DNA of 64,000 bases from assembly GCF_003255815.1 (NCBI RefSeq), contig NC_037682.1, positions 7,325,819 to 7,389,818 on the forward strand. Direction: 5' to 3'. The position numbers and the translations under genes were made by a program. The first letter of the stretch is position 1. Each line of letters begins with the position of its first letter. Below the pieces are notes generated by a model that was not told the DNA's origin, ran no database searches, and was given only the letters and a program-made list of their open reading frames with translations. This stretch comes from Theropithecus gelada (taxonomy: Eukaryota; Chordata; Mammalia; Primates; Cercopithecidae). This document shows positions 47,301-58,600 of this stretch, piece by piece.

Positions 47301-47948
47301 GCTCCAGCGGGGTCCGCCCGCGGGGGTCCTCCTGTTCAATGTCGTGCTGGGGGAGACGGGACACTCAAAAAGGGCAGGAGAGAAGAGGGCAAGGCAGGGA
47401 AGCTGCCAGGGCGAGCAGAGTTGGGAATTGCTGTGGGAAACAAGGACGGCAGACTGACCAGGGAGATGGCAGAGAGTGGCCTGGCAGGGGAGAGGAGAGG
47501 GCAGGAGGGAGGGCAGGGGCAGAGCCGGGGGTCTGGCGGCGGGGCCTGGTCAGGCAGAGGTGTAGGATGTCAGGAGTTTGTCGGAGCCTGGGGACGAGGA
47601 CCAGGGTTCTTGTTCTCAGCCTGGCTTAGAGGGGATGCGGAAGCGAGTTCGGGCGAGCAGGGCAAGGCCCAGCGCAGGATAGACGAGGCCAGAGGCTCCA
47701 GCGCGAGGGGCCGGTGATCTGGGCTTGGGATTGTGCAGGGGAGGAAGGCCCAGGATGTCGCTGCGGAGTTGAGCAGGGGCGGGCGGCCTCCAGGACGGAG
47801 GCCACAGCCTTGGGTGGGGGACCCGGGGGACGGGCCAGGTGCCTCAGCGGGGCCTCACCTGGTGGCTGTGCAGTGCGGCCTCCAGTTCGCGATGCCGATT
47901 CGCCCAGACGAGCCGGTGCAGCGGGAAGGTGGGGCACGGGCTGGCCAT
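34688..47948 (-). CDS. ANKRD13D: Ankyrin repeat domain 13D (15 coding exons, complete)
   Basis: Ubiquitin-binding membrane adaptor of the ANKRD13 family, which recognises Lys63-linked chains on internalising receptors such as EGFR. Coding exons: 47859-47948, 47211-47346, 46979-47103, 45919-45964, 45694-45837, 45260-45449, 37885-37951, 37398-37479, 37120-37181, 36886-37016, 35874-36031, 35622-35738, 35369-35532, 35197-35288, 34688-34901. They join in frame for 605 residues, matching the long human form. Ankyrin repeats occupy about residues 30-110 ('GRTPLELAVSLGNLESVRVL'). The GPCR-chaperone-type domain fills the middle. Ubiquitin-interacting motifs crowd the C-terminus ('LLQFAIQQSLLEA', 'QLERALQESLRLS', 'FEEQLRLALELSS', 'LQRILRLSLTEH'). 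The ATG has A at -3 and G at +4. Intron 6 is 7.3 kb and full of L1/Alu. Intron 7 begins with GC rather than GT. Confidence 0.97.
38140..38630 (+). mobile_element. Old LINE-like fragment in ANKRD13D intron 6
   Basis: 'gatgttgataaatgttgaag' followed by 'acaattttccataataaaaa' resembles the 3' end of an old L1M element. Family call uncertain. Confidence 0.4.
38633..38930 (+). mobile_element. AluY, first of three in tandem
   Basis: Old World monkey-type AluY. Its tail runs into 'aaaacctcagagg'. Confidence 0.93.
38942..39240 (+). mobile_element. AluY, second of three in tandem
   Basis: Follows directly. Tail ends 'aaagacctcaataag'. Confidence 0.92.
39252..39580 (+). mobile_element. AluY, third of three in tandem, with (AAAAG)n tail
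   Basis: The tail expands into AAAAG/GAAA units and is followed by 'acctcaataaaattg', the same target word as the two neighbours. Confidence 0.92.
39846..40130 (+). mobile_element. Alu in L1
   Basis: Forward Alu with a shortened second arm ('attagctggtgcctgtgttc'). Confidence 0.88.
40196..40501 (+). mobile_element. AluY in L1
   Basis: Low-divergence forward AluY flanked by 'aagaaagaagatct'. Confidence 0.93.
40749..41049 (+). mobile_element. Alu in L1
   Basis: Forward Alu, J/S-like ('ggctgggggcggtggttcac'). Confidence 0.9.
41282..41313 (+). repeat. (AC)16 microsatellite
   Basis: Uninterrupted AC dinucleotide tract inside the L1, likely polymorphic. Confidence 0.97.
41942..42244 (-). mobile_element. 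Alu in L1
   Basis: Reverse Alu with a (TTAA/TTTA)n head. 'ctgctctaaccactttt' is found on both sides. Confidence 0.92.
42258..42555 (-). mobile_element. AluY/S in L1
   Basis: Reverse full-length Alu ending 'gccaccatgcctggcc'. Confidence 0.92.
42606..42905 (+). mobile_element. Alu in L1
   Basis: Flanked by 'agaataaaacactt' on both sides. Confidence 0.93.
43613..43935 (+). mobile_element. Diverged Alu in L1
   Basis: Forward Alu with an AT-rich expansion between its arms (43715-43780). Confidence 0.85.
46057..46355 (-). mobile_element. Alu in ANKRD13D intron 3
   Basis: Reverse Alu, sense with the gene, between exons 3 and 4. Confidence 0.92.
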
Positions 47949-48550
47949 GCTGGGCCTCAGCGCCGCATCCCGGCCCCGCCTCGGCTTCTAGCCTGGCACG
48001 GCCCCCTAGCCTCCCCTCCGAGCCGCGCCCCAGCTGCGCCCCCCGCGGCCCCCGCAGCAGTAGCGGCGGCGGCGGCGGCGGCAGCGCGGACGGCAGGGAG
48101 GGCGGAGCGGGCAGCGGGGCGGGCGGGGCTGCGCCGGGCCGGGGCGGGGCTTCGCGTGCGCCCCGTCCCCCCGCAACCATGGCAACCGCGGCCAGGCCAG
48201 CGCGCGCTGGGCCCCGCGCGCCCGAGGAGATGCCCGGCCTTGGGTCTGCACCCCGACCTCGGTCGGGCCCGGGTCCGCTGGGGCGGCCTGGAGGGCGAGA
48301 CCTGGTTACAGCTCCTCCCGCGGCCCGCAGGAGGCGCCCCGAGCCCTGCGCAGACCCCCGGTGGCGGGTCCGGAAGGGAAAGGCGGGGCCCGGGTGGGGC
48401 GGGCACTGGTCCCCTGGGTCTTGCGCGCGCGTGCGCGGCGGGCCGCGGTCCTGCTACAGCCGTGATACCTGCGTTTCCCCCGCGGATCCCCTCGCTCGCC
48501 CCGGTCTTCCTACCCCAGGTCCCGCGGTCACCGACTCTGCCGGGGGGTGC
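47640..48550. promoter_or_regulatory. ANKRD13D: ANKRD13D CpG island promoter
   Basis: CpG-dense block covering the first exon and about 600 bases upstream, with many GC boxes ('ggggcgggg'). TATA-less. Also extends onto the opposite strand, but I see no divergent gene there. Confidence 0.85.
48173..48187. promoter_or_regulatory. RFX X-box-like site upstream of ANKRD13D
   Basis: 'gcaaccatggcaacc' has a perfect right half-site (catggcaac). It lies about 225 bases upstream of the ANKRD13D ATG, close to where transcription should start. Confidence 0.45.
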
Positions 48551-50112
48551 GGGTGAGGTGGGGCGCCCCGGCTCCCCTCGCATCACCGAGCACCTATCCT
48601 GGAGACCAGCAACTAGCAGACGCCACTAAGTGCTCGCCGGCTGAGTGGGAAGCACCTTCCCCTGGCACCTGGCCGGTGTCTGCAGGCCTAGCGATGTGGG
48701 GAGGCGGCCCCCGGGGCCCTGAAGTCAGGGATAGGAGTTCGGGGAGAGAGGGGCGCAGGCCCAGGCAGCGGCAGAGCCGTCCCGGCGGAGGACCGCCCGC
48801 GGCGTACGGCTGCCTTCGCCTGCCGCATGAGTCCCTTTTGCAGAGGCTGCACTTGGCTGCCAGCGTCAGGAGAGGAAGACGAGTTTCGAAATCAGGGCCG
48901 GCCCCTCCACCCACACCGGAACTAGGGTGCAGGCCTCCGTCAGCTCAGTTCCGGCCCTTGATTACTGGAGGCCCAGCCTGGGGTCTTGGGCCCTGGTTTT
49001 GTTAGGTGGCCAAGGCTGACCCTCTGCTCTCCGTTTCCCTACGTGGAACATGGCAGGATAGCTTGATTGAGGAGGGCCAGCTAGCTTGAGCGTTACCTCC
49101 TGCTGTAGGGCGTCCTCAGTTCTGAGACTCTGGGCCGGAAGGCCTGATTGCCATTTTTACCCCGCCTTCTCCATGTAATCACACGGCACCTGTGCCATGT
49201 GGGATCACTTTGCCACCCCACGCTATAGTGTCATCCGTGAGGTCCTGGGGTTGATAGCAGCCCGAAGGCTTCTGAATGTCCAGAGCTGTCAGATCAGCTC
49301 ACCTGCTCACCACTGCTGCAACCCTCCCTGGCCACCACTTTTCTCAAAGAGGCCGTCCCTTCCCTGAGCCCTCCCCAAACTCAACCCGACAGGACTTTCT
49401 TGGTTCCAGCCTCTCCTGATTTCTGCCATCTTGAACACAGCTTTCCACTGGCCCTTAATTCCATGACAGTGCCTTCTCAACCCTCTTCCACGGCCTTTTC
49501 TCTCTCCCTGACCCCACGTCCCTGGAAGAGAGCCTGTCCATTCCCATTGTCACCCTGATGCCATCCCCAAGTCCACATTTCAGCTTACTCCAGGACATCT
49601 CTGTGCCCAGGGGTCCCATGCTATCCCATCAGTGTGTCTGAAGCCAACCCAACCACACCTACCCTTTCCCAGACTCCTGCCTCGCTCAGCCCCAAGTCCA
49701 GCCTGTTTCTGCTGGACCACATTCTTCCCATTTGCCCTCTTTTCATCTCCTCCTCTCCCACTGCAGCGGTTTGTCTCCCTGCCTCCTGTCCTTCGCCTCC
49801 CTCCCCACATCCTGCACTCAGTAACCAAGCAGTCACTTTAGAGCCAGCTCTCACTACCCTCAGCCCTGTTCAGCGCTTTCAAGGGCTCCCTGAGCACGGC
49901 CGGTCTGGACTCCATGTCGTTTGTATCTTCATTCTACAGTCCCCAAGCACACACCTGGCTCTGGAATAGGTTAAGCCAGGCATTCAGGGCCTCCAGGCAT
50001 GGCTCCTTCCCATAGTCCTCCGGCCAGCCTGGGCCACTCATGAGTGCCTGGCTCTTCCCTGCCTCAGAAATGTCCTCCTTCCTTCCCACACCAATGCTGG
50101 AGGCCTGGCTCA
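48551..50112. other. GRK2-ANKRD13D intergenic sequence
   Basis: No gene recognised. The end (about 49850-50110: 'gcgctttcaagggctccctg' and a pyrimidine-rich stretch) looks like an old L2-type LINE fragment, low certainty. Confidence 0.45.
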
Positions 50113-50124
50113 AAAGCCACTGCC

Positions 50125-50411
50125 GGCCGGGCGCGGTGGCTCAAGCCTGTAATCCCAGCACTTTGGGAGGCCGAGACAGACGGATCACGAGGTCAGGAGA
50201 TCGAGACCATCCTGGCTGACACGGTGAAACCCCGTCTCTACTAAAAAATACAAAAACTTAGCCGGGCGAGGTGGCGGGCGCCTGTAGTCCCAGCTACTCG
50301 GGAGGCTGAGGCAGGAGAATGGCGTAAACCCAGGAGGTGGAGCTTGCAGTGAGCTGAGATCCGGCCACTGCACTCCAGCCTGGGCGACAGAGCGAGACTC
50401 CGTCTCAAAAA
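50125..50411 (+). mobile_element. AluY, first unit of a tandem block
   Basis: Old World monkey-type AluY, preceded by 'aaaagccactgcc' and ending at an ambiguous base. Confidence 0.93.
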
Positions 50412-50412
50412 N
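50412..50412. other. Single ambiguous base (N)
   Basis: Lies exactly at the junction between a complete AluY and a partial Alu 3' end, so it may mark a sequence-joining step. Confidence 0.95.
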
Positions 50413-50492
50413 CAGTGAGCTGAGATCCGGCCACTGCACTCCAGTCTGGGCGACAAAGCGAGACTCTGTCTAAAAAAAAAAAAAAAAAAAAA
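50413..50492 (+). mobile_element. Partial Alu 3' end
   Basis: Begins 'cagtgagctgagatccggcc' and repeats the last 70 bases of the preceding AluY with four differences, then poly-A. Confidence 0.9.
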
Positions 50493-50793
50493 GCCGGGCG
50501 CGGTGGCTCAAGCCTGTAATCCCAGCACTTTGGGAGGCTGAGATGGGCGGATCACGAGGTCAGGAGATCGAGACCATCCTGGCTAACACGGTGAAACCCC
50601 GTCTCTACTAAGAAATACAAAAAATAGCCGGGCGAGGTGGCAGCGCCTGTAGTCCCAGCTACTCGGGAGGCTGAGGCCGGAGAATGGCGTGAACCCGGGA
50701 GGCGGAGCTTGCAGTGAGCTGAGAGCCGGCCACTGCACTCCAGCCTGGGTGACAGCGCGAGACTCCATCTCAAAAAAAAAAAAAAAAAAAAAA
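50493..50793 (+). mobile_element. AluY, last unit of the tandem block
   Basis: Forward AluY followed by 'aaaagccactgcccctga'. This repeats the target word that precedes the first unit at about 50112. Confidence 0.93.
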
Positions 50794-51544
50794 GCCACTG
50801 CCCCTGACTCTTTTGTATTCAGCCCAGAGTACCCTGCCCAGCTGCCTGCCTCCCTTCTTTGCCTGGCATGCTGTGCTTTGGCCATGGGCCCCAGCCATGC
50901 CCTGCAAAGCCCTGTGTGGAGTGGGCAACACCACCCATCTGTGTAGTCACCCCGGGGGCCCGCAGGGCAGGGACGTGGGGAAAGGGAAGTTGACCAGAAG
51001 CCTCTGGGTAGAGGAGAGGCCTAGTGCTGGGGTTCCCCTCAGGCCTCAGGGACCCCTACTAGGGCTGTGCAGTGAGAACAGAGAGGAGGCTGAAGCCAGA
51101 GATGGCCAAGGGCCTGCGGCGCGGTCTAGAGAGCAGACATGCCTTGTGACTGCTTCTGGGGAGGGGCGTCAGCTTGGAGCCTGCTGTGCAGGGGTGTTCT
51201 GCGGGCCTGAGAAGGTCGCGGTCAGCCCAGACACTGCGCCAGATGTAACACTGCTGGCACCTCCTCCTACTTACCTGGTAAGTGGCAGAAGCTGCTCTCT
51301 CCTCCCTGAGAAAAGGTGAGGAATGGGCACTGGACAGCCACTAGGCGGGAGGACTGCCAGCTGGGAAGGGCAGGAGGGGGAGTGGGACTCACTGCCTCAC
51401 CCCACCTGGAAGATGGCCTGGGCCCCAGCAGGCCACCTTGGAAGCCGTGGTGGTGGAGGAGACCTGGTACCACCGAGACCCTCCCCCTCGGGCCCCAGCC
51501 CAGCAGAGGCTGAAAAGCAGTCACCAGGTACAAAGAGTCTGAGA
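50794..51544. other. Intergenic sequence downstream of GRK2
   Basis: Unique-looking, moderately GC-rich. No coding or repeat signal that I can support. Confidence 0.5.
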
Positions 51545-52668
51545 CAGCCGAATCAGGCACCATTTTTTATAAAAACGCATAGTCTCATTTTTCACTCTTT
51601 AAAATCACATTCAAAAATCGGCAAAGAAACGCCCCGGGGAATGAGTAGACGGGAGGGGAGGGTGCGCCAACCCAGCCCCGGGGGGGAGAAGGCGCGACAC
51701 CACACAGGCAGCGTGACTGGCACGAGGGGGCATGCGGTGGGCGAGGCGGCGCCCCAAGGTGGCGGCACTGACAGGACGTGGGCTGTGGGGTTGGCCAGCC
51801 TGGGCAAGGGTACACTGATGGGCCGGGGTGGGGGGCACACTGACAGGCCCCAGCCAGCCTCCTTGATGTGCTGCCCGCCCACCTGGCCGGCCCCGTCCTG
51901 GGCAGAAGGGGTCGCACCTGCCCCAGCATCGGGGAGACCTCAGGCCAGGCGAGGCCAGTATGGCCCAACCCACAGTAGCCTTGCTGTGGTCCCTGAGCCC
52001 AGGTGCTGGGGGTTGGGGCAAGAGGGGACAGAAGGGAGGGTAGCAGCACCTGCCGCCAATGCCACCCTCTCAGCCGAGCCCTGCAGTGTCAGGGAAGTGG
52101 GAGTGGAGGCAGCCAGTGACACCGAGGCTTTTCCTGAATAAGGGCACAGGAGCCCGAGTCACTGTGGGAGGCCTTGGGGACCAGGGAGACAACAGGCCCC
52201 GCCTCTCACCAACGCTGTGGGGCAGGACAGTGCAGGGCCTGCCCCTCTGCAGCAGGAGGGGTGCAGTGGGAAAATTCAGTCGGATCCCTGTGCTGCGCCC
52301 GCCCCAGTGAGGGAGGCTGGGCCACTCAGCAGTGCCTGTGGGCACAGAGTGCAGCCCACAGAGCCCAGGGTGGCACAGCTTGGTGTGGCATCATCCCTCA
52401 GGGAAGGGGCGAGAGGGCTGTGCTCTTCCCCCACAGGAAGACACTGGGAGTGGGCAGCCCCTGGGGTCAGGACGGTGGGTGCCGGGCAGCGGCTGGGTTG
52501 GTGCAGCAGGAGCTGAGGCAAGCAGGCCCCTCCCGGGGGAGCTGGGCCAGGCTGGGGCCACAGGAAATCACAATAATTACAAAATAAAACCTTTTCCGCT
52601 TGGCGGGAAAACAAATAATAAAAATTCGACAAAATAAATTAGAGGTTTATAAAAGGCGGGCGGGCGGG
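51545..52668 (-). other. GRK2: GRK2 3' untranslated region
   Basis: Unique sequence of about 1.1 kb after the stop codon, with an AT-rich start ('aattattgtgatttcc' on the transcript). The end is set by the best downstream signal and is approximate. Confidence 0.55.
51566..51571 (-). terminator. GRK2: Candidate GRK2 polyadenylation signal (TATAAA variant)
   Basis: No canonical AATAAA is seen on the transcript strand in the expected interval. 'TTTTTATAAAAAATGG' supplies the known TATAAA variant about 1.1 kb past the stop. Confidence 0.4.
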
Positions 52669-55600
52669 TCAGAGGCCGTTGGCACTGCCGCGCTGGACCA
52701 GCGGCACCTTGCTCAGCTCCACCACGGGCGAGCGCGGCTTGTTCTTCATCTTGGGCACCCGCTGCACCAGCTGCTGGGCCTCGCGGTAGGCGTCACGCAG
52801 CTCCTTCTTCCACTGCACCAGTTCAGGGTCGCTCTACACATGCCAAGCCCAGCTCTGTTAGCTGGGGCTCTCCCCAGCCTGCCTGGCCTGGCCCCTCGGC
52901 CCTCCCACCCCCAGCCCAGCCCCCACTCACGTCGCACTGCAAAACGAACTGTTTCCCACCGCGGATCTTGAGGAGCAGGCACTTGCGCTCCTTGATCTGC
53001 GTCTCCTCCACGGACTGGATCTCCTCCATGGTCAGCAGGCTCTGCTGCAGGGCCAGGGATGGGTGGTGCAGGTAAGAGCTGGGCCGGCCGGCCACCTGGA
53101 AGCCCAGCTCCCAGACCCCCGCACGGGCTCCTTACCGGGGCCTCGCCCTCGCCCCGCCACTCCAGGCGGTTGGGGAACAGGTAGAAGTACCGCCGCTGCC
53201 ACTGGGTCAGGAAGGGGTTGCCCATCTTGGACATGTAGCCGTGCATGATGCAGTCCTTGCCCAGGGCGTAGTCTGAGGTGAGAGACAGAGGAGACTCAGC
53301 CGGCCCCGCCTGGGTTTCTTTTTTGTTGTTTTCAGACAGGGTCTCCACTCTGTTGCCCAGGCTGGAGGGCTGTGGCAAAATCTTGGCTCACTGCAACCTC
53401 CACCTCCCAGGTTCAAGCGATCCTCCCGCCTCAGCCTCCCGGGTAGCTGGGAGTACAGGCGCGTGCCACCATGCCCGGCTAATTTTTTTGGTATTTTTTG
53501 GTAGAGACAGGGTTTCACCATGTTGGCCAGGCTGGTCTCAAACTCCTGACCTCAAGTGATCTGCGCTCCTTGGCCTCCCAAAGTGCTGGGATTACAGGCG
53601 TGAGCCACCACGCCCGGCCCCAGCCTGAGTTTCAATCCCAGAGCCGCCACTTTCTGGCTGTGATCCAGGGCGAGTTCCTTAAACCTGAGCCAGCTGCTCA
53701 CTTCTAAGCAGGCAGGGGCCTGGTGCCGCAGCAGCCGGCGACCCTCACCTTCCTCATGGCCCAGCTGCTTGTTCTTGGCTTTCTTGCGAGCCTCCAACCG
53801 GTCTGTCTCAGCGTTGATGGTGTCGAAGACGGTCTCGGCCACCTCCTGCTGCCACCGCTCCGAGATGGTGAGGGGGAAGTTGCGGTAGAGCTCCTGATCA
53901 CTGTCCAGTAACTTTACCAGGTGGATGGGGCAGGGGCACATGAATGGACAGAGATGCCGGAATACCATCAGCCACAGGCTGCCCAGACCCAGGGCCCTGG
54001 GTAGGGATGGTCAGTGCAACTGCCACCCCCCGGGAAGTTGGCTGAGGAGGAGCTGAGGCCTACAAGCTGGCAGGGCTGGCACAGGGTCTCACGGGTGATA
54101 AGAAGGGACAGGGATCCTCCCCCAGGCCAGGATCAGAGCCCAGGTACAAGAGGCCAGGCAAGGCCCAGTACCTTGATTCCTTTTGTGTCCTCCTCATCAA
54201 AGGAGCCAATGTCGAAGGCGTCAGCCGCGTTCACCTCCCCTCGTGGGGGGATCAGCGGGGGAGGGTACTGCAGCAGAACAGGGCATTAGCTCGGGGGTGG
54301 GACTGCAGAGCACCCCCAGTCCCTGCCGCAGACTGTTACCTTCTGCAAGAAGACCATCTGCCAGTCCAGGGAGCGGAAAAAGGGGCTCTCTTTCACCTCC
54401 TGAGCCCTGCGGGGAGAGGCCAGTCATCTGGGCTCAGCCCCACCCTGAGCCCTGGGCTTAACTCCTGGTTGAGCCACTTTCTGGCTCTGTGAACTTGGGC
54501 AAGTTCCTTAAGCTTGAGCTGTTTCCTCATCTCTCAAATGGGAGAACAGAAGTTCCTACATCATAGGGTTGTGGGTTTTAACATTGGTAAATTTTGCAAC
54601 CCTATGCCCAGTGCTTAATAAATGTTCAATAAACATAAAAAGCTGCTATTATCATTGTCTGTGACAAGGGCCCCTCTGGAAGCCAGTTACCAGCTGGTTC
54701 CAGCAGCTCCAACCCCCAGGGCAGCCCCTCCACCCTGAGAACATTGGACAGGGCTGGCCATGCCCCAACTTGTGAGCTCCTCCAAAGAGGCTGCGACCTT
54801 GGAGGGGGTTCCAGGTGACGGGACACAGCCCTTGTCCTCATGGGGGCACAGCCGGCAGCATGCCCAAGGCGCCAGGGCACTCACCCTCGGCCCAGGCAGC
54901 CCAGTCTCCGGTTGACGTCTCTCTGCAGCAACCCCTCTAGCAGGGAGCGGAGTTCAGGGGAGAAGGAGTCGGGCAGCTCCACAGCCTTTAGAGAGGAGTG
55001 GGACATTAGCAGGGGCTTAGGAAGAGCCCTCGACCCCATCCCAGCTCAGGGGAGAGAGGGGTCCAAGCCCCCAGCAGAGGGTCAGATGGGGCGCAGCTTC
55101 CATCTGTCAGGTGCTCCAACAGCACGGGGAGGACAAGAGCCTAGGGGCAGGAGGTCTGCCTCGGAGGCCAGAGTAGGGGTCAGTGGCCGAGATCTCTGCT
55201 GGCTGGTGGGAAGCAAGAGTCATGCCCTGGCACTCACAGGAGCTCCCCCACCCACCCCCTCTGCAGCCCTGCGCTGAGACCTGCACCCACCATCGTCAGC
55301 GTCATGCGGTCGATCTCATGCTTGTCTTTGGTCTTGTGCTGCCGGAAGGGGCTATGCCTGGGCAAGAGAGGCCAAAAACAACATCAAAGGACAGGAATGG
55401 GGAAAGGGAGGCAGGCAGCATGAATGAGCTGTGACCAAAGTCAGGGACGGTGCCACCCTTAACACCAAGGCAGCTATGGGCTCCCCTCCTCTGGCATCCC
55501 ACCTGGATTGGGGAGGAACTTCTCTTAGCCCCGACCCACCTGCCCACCTGGGACGGGCCACTCACCCCCGCAGCAACTTGAAGAGCATGCACCCCAGAGA

Positions 55601-58600
55601 GAACCAGTCGGCACTGCTGTCATAGGCTACGCCCTTCTGCAGGACCTCTGGAGCCATGTACCCGTGGGTGCCCCTGTGGGAGCAAGGGGGCCATGAGCGG
55701 GAGTGGTGAGGGGTTGGGGGGGAGAGGGTGGGGGGCACTCACACGCTGGCATGGGGCTTCTTCTTGGAGAAGTCGCAGGCCAGGCCCAGGTCTGAGATCC
55801 GCACGTGGCCATGCTCGTCCAGAAGGATGTTGGCCGGCTGTGGAGGAAGCCCAGTGAGCTGCCCAGGGCACTCAGGATGGGGCCCGGCCAGGCAAGATGC
55901 CAGCTGGGGCACTGCTTCACTGGAGAGGACGATGGCTCCCCAAGGAAAGGGCAAAGGTGGGGTCCTCTCTCTTGTCCCCAGCCACAACCTGGACCCAGAG
56001 AGTGGCTCGGTGGGAAGGGCAGGGGCGGAGATGGGAAGACAAGGGGCGGCCATGTCCCAGGAGCCTCACTCCTCTGGGCCTGGTGGCCGGGATGCTGAGA
56101 GGAAGGAGAGGACAGCTACGGAGGCCCAGCCTAGGGACAGCAAGGTGCTCACCTTCAGGTCCCGGTAGACCACGAAGCGGTTGTGCATGTGCTCCAGGCC
56201 CAGGATGATCTCGGCCGCATAGAAGCGCATGTCAGCCTCTGAGAAGACCCCGTGCTGGGACAGGTGGTAGTGCAGGTCCCCACCTGAGGGAGGCAGCCCC
56301 ACAGGCAGCATTCAGCATCTTGCCCCAGCCTGTCGTGCCTGGGCCCAGACCACCCTGGGGCAGGGCCAGCACTCACCATTCATGAGGTCCAGGATGAAGC
56401 TGAGCTTGTCTGGTGTGTGGAACGCGTACGACATGCAGACGATGAATGGGCAGTCCTGGGAGGGGAGAAATGAGGGGAGGGGCAGTCAGCAGGGGTGCCC
56501 GGGGTTCCAGAGCCTCAGCGGCAGCCCAGCCCACCCCACTCACCCCGGTGCTGACGAGTGAGAGCATGATGCGCTCGTTCAGGGCCAGGGTCTCCCCCTG
56601 CTTCATCTTGATGCGCTTTTTGTCCAGGCACTTCATGGCGTACCTGCAGAGCAGAGGTCGGCAATCAACACCTGGGAGCAGGGGCCCAGGGCTGCCTCTG
56701 GGGGCATTTGAGGGAAAGACTAGACCCAGGACCAGCCTGTGTCACAAATAAGAGACAGGGAGGGCTGGGGCCAGAGGAGCCTGCAGGGGTAACAGCATGG
56801 CAAGACAGGAGTGCATGGGGCAGCAGGTAGCCCTGTGAAGAACCCAGCCCATCAGGGCCCCCAGAAGCCCGGCTCCCCCAGACATTCCCCCACGCCGAGC
56901 AGGGTGCTCACATCTTGCCTGTGTCGGCCTTCCGGCACCCATAGACCTCGCCGAAGCCCCCGCGCCCGATGATGCGATGCACGCTGAAGTCATTCATGGT
57001 CAGCTGAGGGGCAGTGACAGCTGCGGTCACCACAGGCTGCCTTGGCCCAGTCCTGGGGCAGAGGCACCTGGGCAGCAGGGGCTGGCCCCACGCCAGGGTC
57101 CTCATACCCATGTCCTGGCCATCCTCGCCACACACTTACCTGCTCCAGCCTCCCCATGCCAGGATCCCGGCCCTGACCCCCACAGCCACGGCCCTGGGGG
57201 CTAAAGGACAGATACTCCCTGACCTCCCCACTCCCAGCCAAGCCTCAGGCCCAGCTCCCGGGAGAGGAGCAGCAGGGTGCACAGCTTTCCATGCCCCACC
57301 CAGGCCCACTCACGTGGATGTTGAGCTCCACATTCTTCCACTGGCAAAACCGTGTGAACTTATCGCTGGAAGAGAAGAATCTGGGCTCAGGGGCCACTCA
57401 GAATGTGGGAAGGATGATGCTGTTGTGAGCCTGCCCCACCCAGCAGCCACTCCCTGGGGTCCCGTTGAGGGTAGATGTGGAAACATCACGAGCTTTAATG
57501 TCCTCTTCCAGGAATGATATGTTGAGGGCCTGCCCACCCACAGTGCCAGCCAGGGCTGCTTGGGTACCCAGCACGGCCCTCGGCCACCTGGCTATGGCTT
57601 CCTGCTGGAATCAGATCCACACAGAGACGAGGTCTTCCAGTTTAACCCAGACCTTCTGCTACCATATCCTTGACAAGTGCGTCTCCCATCCCTGCTTGCA
57701 TACCTTCAGTGACACAGAGCTCACTCCATGGCTGGGCAGCAGTGACCCTAAAAAAGCTGCTCCCTAAAGCTAGCTGAAATCTGCCTACAATTCCCACCCA
57801 CCGCACCAACTCTGGCTGTGAGGGTCACGGGGGCTGTGTGCTCTCCTGAGCCCACCCCTACCACGACCCTGATGCTTCTCAGCCCGGGTGGGCCAGCAAG
57901 GTGCTATACAGCCCATGGGAAAGAGGCACAGGTGGCGCGGCTCTCCTAGGTCCCTGGAGCTCCCTGGAGCTAGGAGACTGCCTGGGATGGGCTTTGAGCT
58001 GCCTGGTGCTGAGGATGGCAGCATGGGAGAAGATGACCTGCAGCCTGTCTGACCTCTCAGGAGTCCTTGCAAGGGGGCCACTGACGGGCCAGCCACCTGC
58101 CTGCTCAGGGCCTAATGAAGGCTGGCTTCTGCCCTCCACACCAGCCACACCCTTTTGAGAGCGGCCTCTCCCTCCCCATTCCTCTCCTACACTGCCCCGC
58201 TCTCACCTCTCGATGAATTTCTGGAACACGTCCCCACGGAGGTTCTGACAAATCTCTTCAATGTATGGCTAAGGGAGGAAGCTGGAAGTTGGTGACTGAG
58301 CCCCGAGAGACCATGGCTGCCCAGGCCCCACCCCTAGCTGACCAGGCTCGTTGACCCGGGGCTGTCCAAGGTGACTTTGCCTGGGCAGGGATCGGGAGGC
58401 ACACACCTGGAAGAGATCTGGAGGCACCTGCTTCTTCCCCAGGTGGCCTTGGACATGCTCAGTGGCACTCTTGGAGAACGGCTGGGGAAGACAGAGGTGG
58501 CCATGAATTCTCTGCAGGGTCCTCTTTTCCCCTCCCAACCTGCAGGTGACTCTGGGCCAGCACACAGGGCCAGCCGAGGACACTCACGTGCGAGCAGGCC

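Noticed and set aside
47714..48629. 298- and 280-codon plus-strand frames opposite the ANKRD13D promoter
   Set aside because: Ala/Pro/Arg-rich readings of GC-rich promoter DNA; no conserved motif, and the real gene lies on the other strand.
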